The notes under the pieces were generated by a model. It had not been told where the DNA came from. It made no database searches and saw nothing but the letters and a program-made list of their open reading frames with translations. DNA of 64,000 bases. It comes from Candidatus Melainabacteria bacterium (GTDB lineage Bacteria > Cyanobacteriota > Vampirovibrionia > Obscuribacterales > Obscuribacteraceae). Each line of letters opens with the position of its first letter. The first letter of the stretch is position 1. Below, in pieces: positions 62,582 to 64,000 of this stretch. The translations under genes were made by a program, and so were the position numbers. The stretch is from positions 62,001 through 126,000 of the forward strand of contig RXJR01000009.1 of the NCBI GenBank assembly GCA_003963305.1. Reading direction: 5' to 3'.

Positions 62582-63316
62582 ATGACTATCATCGCGCTCT
62601 TGCTAGCCTTGTCTCCGATTCTGACTACTTCCAGCGCCGGCCTCCCAATTTCAGCTGGGCAAACGGCAGAGTTGGCGGACCCGATCTTTCTTACCAGTCG
62701 CAAATCCGATCAACCGAGCTCTATGGGAATTCCATTCTCGAATGCGCCGATCACTGGCTCGTATCCACGATACCCTGAGGTGCCCGCTTGGTCAGAAGGT
62801 GTATCGAATCCAAACGCCTGGGAGATCGAGAAGTTGTGTGACTCTGTATCGCAAAACATGCATGACCGCCAATTCGATAAAGCCGAAAGCACACTCAACC
62901 AGGCCATCAGTTTGAATGAACCATACTTCAATTCTGGGATATATTCATATTTGACTGACCAACTTTCGATCATTTACCAGCAACAGCACCGATTCTCTGA
63001 ACTAGAGAGTCTCTATCAAACCAAGTCAAAAAGGCTCAGTTTATGGGATTCTCAAGCCTTTCAAGATAGGGTCGCATCTTTATTTATTGAAGAAGAGCGA
63101 TTTGGCGAGGCGCGAGCTATCTTGAGGCAATACGTGCCTAAAATGAAGCCGCCACCTCCTGGAGGATTTTGTGGCAATCCATATCGCGATTACGCTGTCG
63201 CGCAAAATAGATATAAGTACTGCGTTAATAAAACTGCAAAAATGACCGATGAGCAACTCGATCGTATCTATCGTGAACTGGAAAAACAATTTACAGCCGA
63301 AACGATGAAACACTGA
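62582..63316 (+). CDS. Secreted TPR-like protein
   Basis: The 244-residue protein starts at ATG 62582. A short signal peptide covers residues 1-18 (IIALLLALSPILTTSSAG). A Ser/Pro-rich linker follows to about residue 75. Then helical repeats appear: DSVSQNMHDRQFDKAESTLN, YLTDQLSIIYQQQHRFSEL and VASLFIEEERFGEARAIL, with TPR spacing. The C-terminus contains Cys residues (GGFCGNPYRDYAVAQN). It is probably periplasmic or on the surface. A strong terminator follows. Confidence 0.68.
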   Translation: MTIIALLLALSPILTTSSAGLPISAGQTAELADPIFLTSRKSDQPSSMGIPFSNAPITGSYPRYPEVPAWSEGVSNPNAWEIEKLCDSVSQNMHDRQFDKAESTLNQAISLNEPYFNSGIYSYLTDQLSIIYQQQHRFSELESLYQTKSKRLSLWDSQAFQDRVASLFIEEERFGEARAILRQYVPKMKPPPPGGFCGNPYRDYAVAQNRYKYCVNKTAKMTDEQLDRIYRELEKQFTAETMKH

Positions 63317-63387
63317 GTCTAAGCCACAAACTACATTGCGCCCGGCTGTGCCGTGGCTCCGTAACCTTTTGCTAGCTGACACGTAGG

Positions 63388-63423
63388 GAGGCAGCCGTTT
63401 GTAAATACGGCTGCCTCCTTTTA
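63388..63423 (+). terminator. Strong intrinsic terminator
   Basis: GGAGGCAGCCGT and ACGGCTGCCTCC form a perfect 12-bp stem with an 8-base loop, followed by TTTTAG. It separates the secreted TPR gene from the next gene. Confidence 0.9.
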
Positions 63424-63452
63424 GAATAGGTCTGAATACCGGAGCAATCGTT

Positions 63453-63884
63453 ATGAAGAACAAGCGCACAATCGCAGCAATTTTCTCAATTATTCTCGTA
63501 TCCACCTGTCAACAATTGGATGCCAAAGCTCATAATAACGGCTCGTCAAAAGTTAGTGTAGTCGACCGTCATCCCGACAGCAGTTTTACTAAAGCAGTAA
63601 AAAAACACTGGCATTTAACACGAAGTGGCACTCCAATGAAGATTTCCGTCGACTTTCGACTCCATAACGGCATTTTCCAATGTATTTCCATGCAGGATTT
63701 AGCTCGTGAAAATCACGAGGTTGACGAATTGGTTGAACTATCAGTAGTCAAAGCCTTGGAAGCAGGGTGTCATGATTATTCAGCGCCCTCTACACAGAAC
63801 GCAGGAGAATATAATGCGCTGTTTGTTTTTGGCCCGAAGAGAAATTCTACGATAAAAATCGAATCGATCAAACGTGGCACCTAA
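63453..63884 (+). CDS. Small secreted TonB-C-like protein
   Basis: The 143-residue protein starts at ATG 63453. A signal peptide spans residues 1-24 (IAAIFSIILVSTCQQLDAKA). The mature part contains VKKHWHLTRSGTPMKISVDF, RLHNGIFQCISMQDL and ELSVVKALEAGCHDYS. This is the order expected for a TonB C-terminal domain: a helix, a strand with 'xxG', then a helix of paired Val/Ala. It is similar in layout to the proteins at 38382 and 12240. Its role is not known. Confidence 0.62.
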   Translation: MKNKRTIAAIFSIILVSTCQQLDAKAHNNGSSKVSVVDRHPDSSFTKAVKKHWHLTRSGTPMKISVDFRLHNGIFQCISMQDLARENHEVDELVELSVVKALEAGCHDYSAPSTQNAGEYNALFVFGPKRNSTIKIESIKRGT

Positions 63885-64000
63885 ACGTGCAAAGCAAATC
63901 GATTTTGTGTTTCAAAGATTGGACATTTTTGAACGTGAGTCAATTCGGTGAGCACCGTATGCAGTACCATAGGCGGCTTCGTTTTCGATTATTTGGTTAG

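Overview
The window reads as the chromosome of a diderm bacterium with roughly 50% GC. It has Sec signal peptides, a lipobox, several secreted TonB-C-like proteins, very large secreted Rhs/LamG proteins and many small paralogous accessory genes. The mix is reminiscent of the Candidatus Obscuribacter / Vampirovibrionia (Melainabacteria) lineage, but no marker gene is present, so the taxon is a guess. No rRNA, tRNA or CRISPR array was found.

Region 1 (1-8.4 kb, minus strand) encodes an Rhs/YD-repeat protein running off the left edge, with a degenerate transglutaminase-like domain. With it lie a 91-residue YD-repeat mini-protein, a 720-residue beta-helix-like protein, an S1-domain protein, a small unknown, a lipoprotein and a membrane protein. 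Region 2 (8.4-14 kb) is a patchwork. A TonB-C protein and its tandem-repeat leader occur twice in direct orientation. Between the copies lie an unknown gene, a broken IS3-type transposase, an SRPBCC protein and a member of an orphan family seen again at 47 kb. Region 3 (14-30.8 kb, plus strand) holds a patatin phospholipase, a sedolisin, a 2148-residue secreted protein with six LamG plus six chitobiase-C modules, a 2076-residue Rhs protein with a papain-like N-domain and a Cys-rich tip, and a free-standing ClpC N-domain protein.

Region 4 (31-44.4 kb and 54.7-61.9 kb) looks like an integrated mobilizable or conjugative element. It carries a tyrosine integrase, excisionase-like HTH, sigma factor, SSB with flanking repeats, ribbon-helix-helix accessory protein, relaxase, VirD4/TraG coupling protein, a J-like membrane protein with HPD changed to HED, a polyglutamine membrane protein and TPR proteins. 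Three of its large hydrophilic proteins share an unrecognised module. No VirB4 or channel genes lie in the window. Splitting the two halves is an accessory island (44.4-54.6 kb) of small immunity-like genes (DUF4240-, DUF6869- and DUF6968-like), duplicated micro-cassettes, frameshifted copies and a decayed toxin-like fragment.

Region 5 (62-64 kb) has a membrane zinc-ribbon protein, a secreted TPR-like protein and a secreted TonB-C-like protein. The most promising undescribed material is the element-specific module family (33.3, 42.9 and 56.9 kb), the pair of J-like/polyQ membrane proteins, the inverted leader repeats around ssb, and the Rhs-ClpN pair. Domain calls rest on reading motifs by eye; no database search was run.
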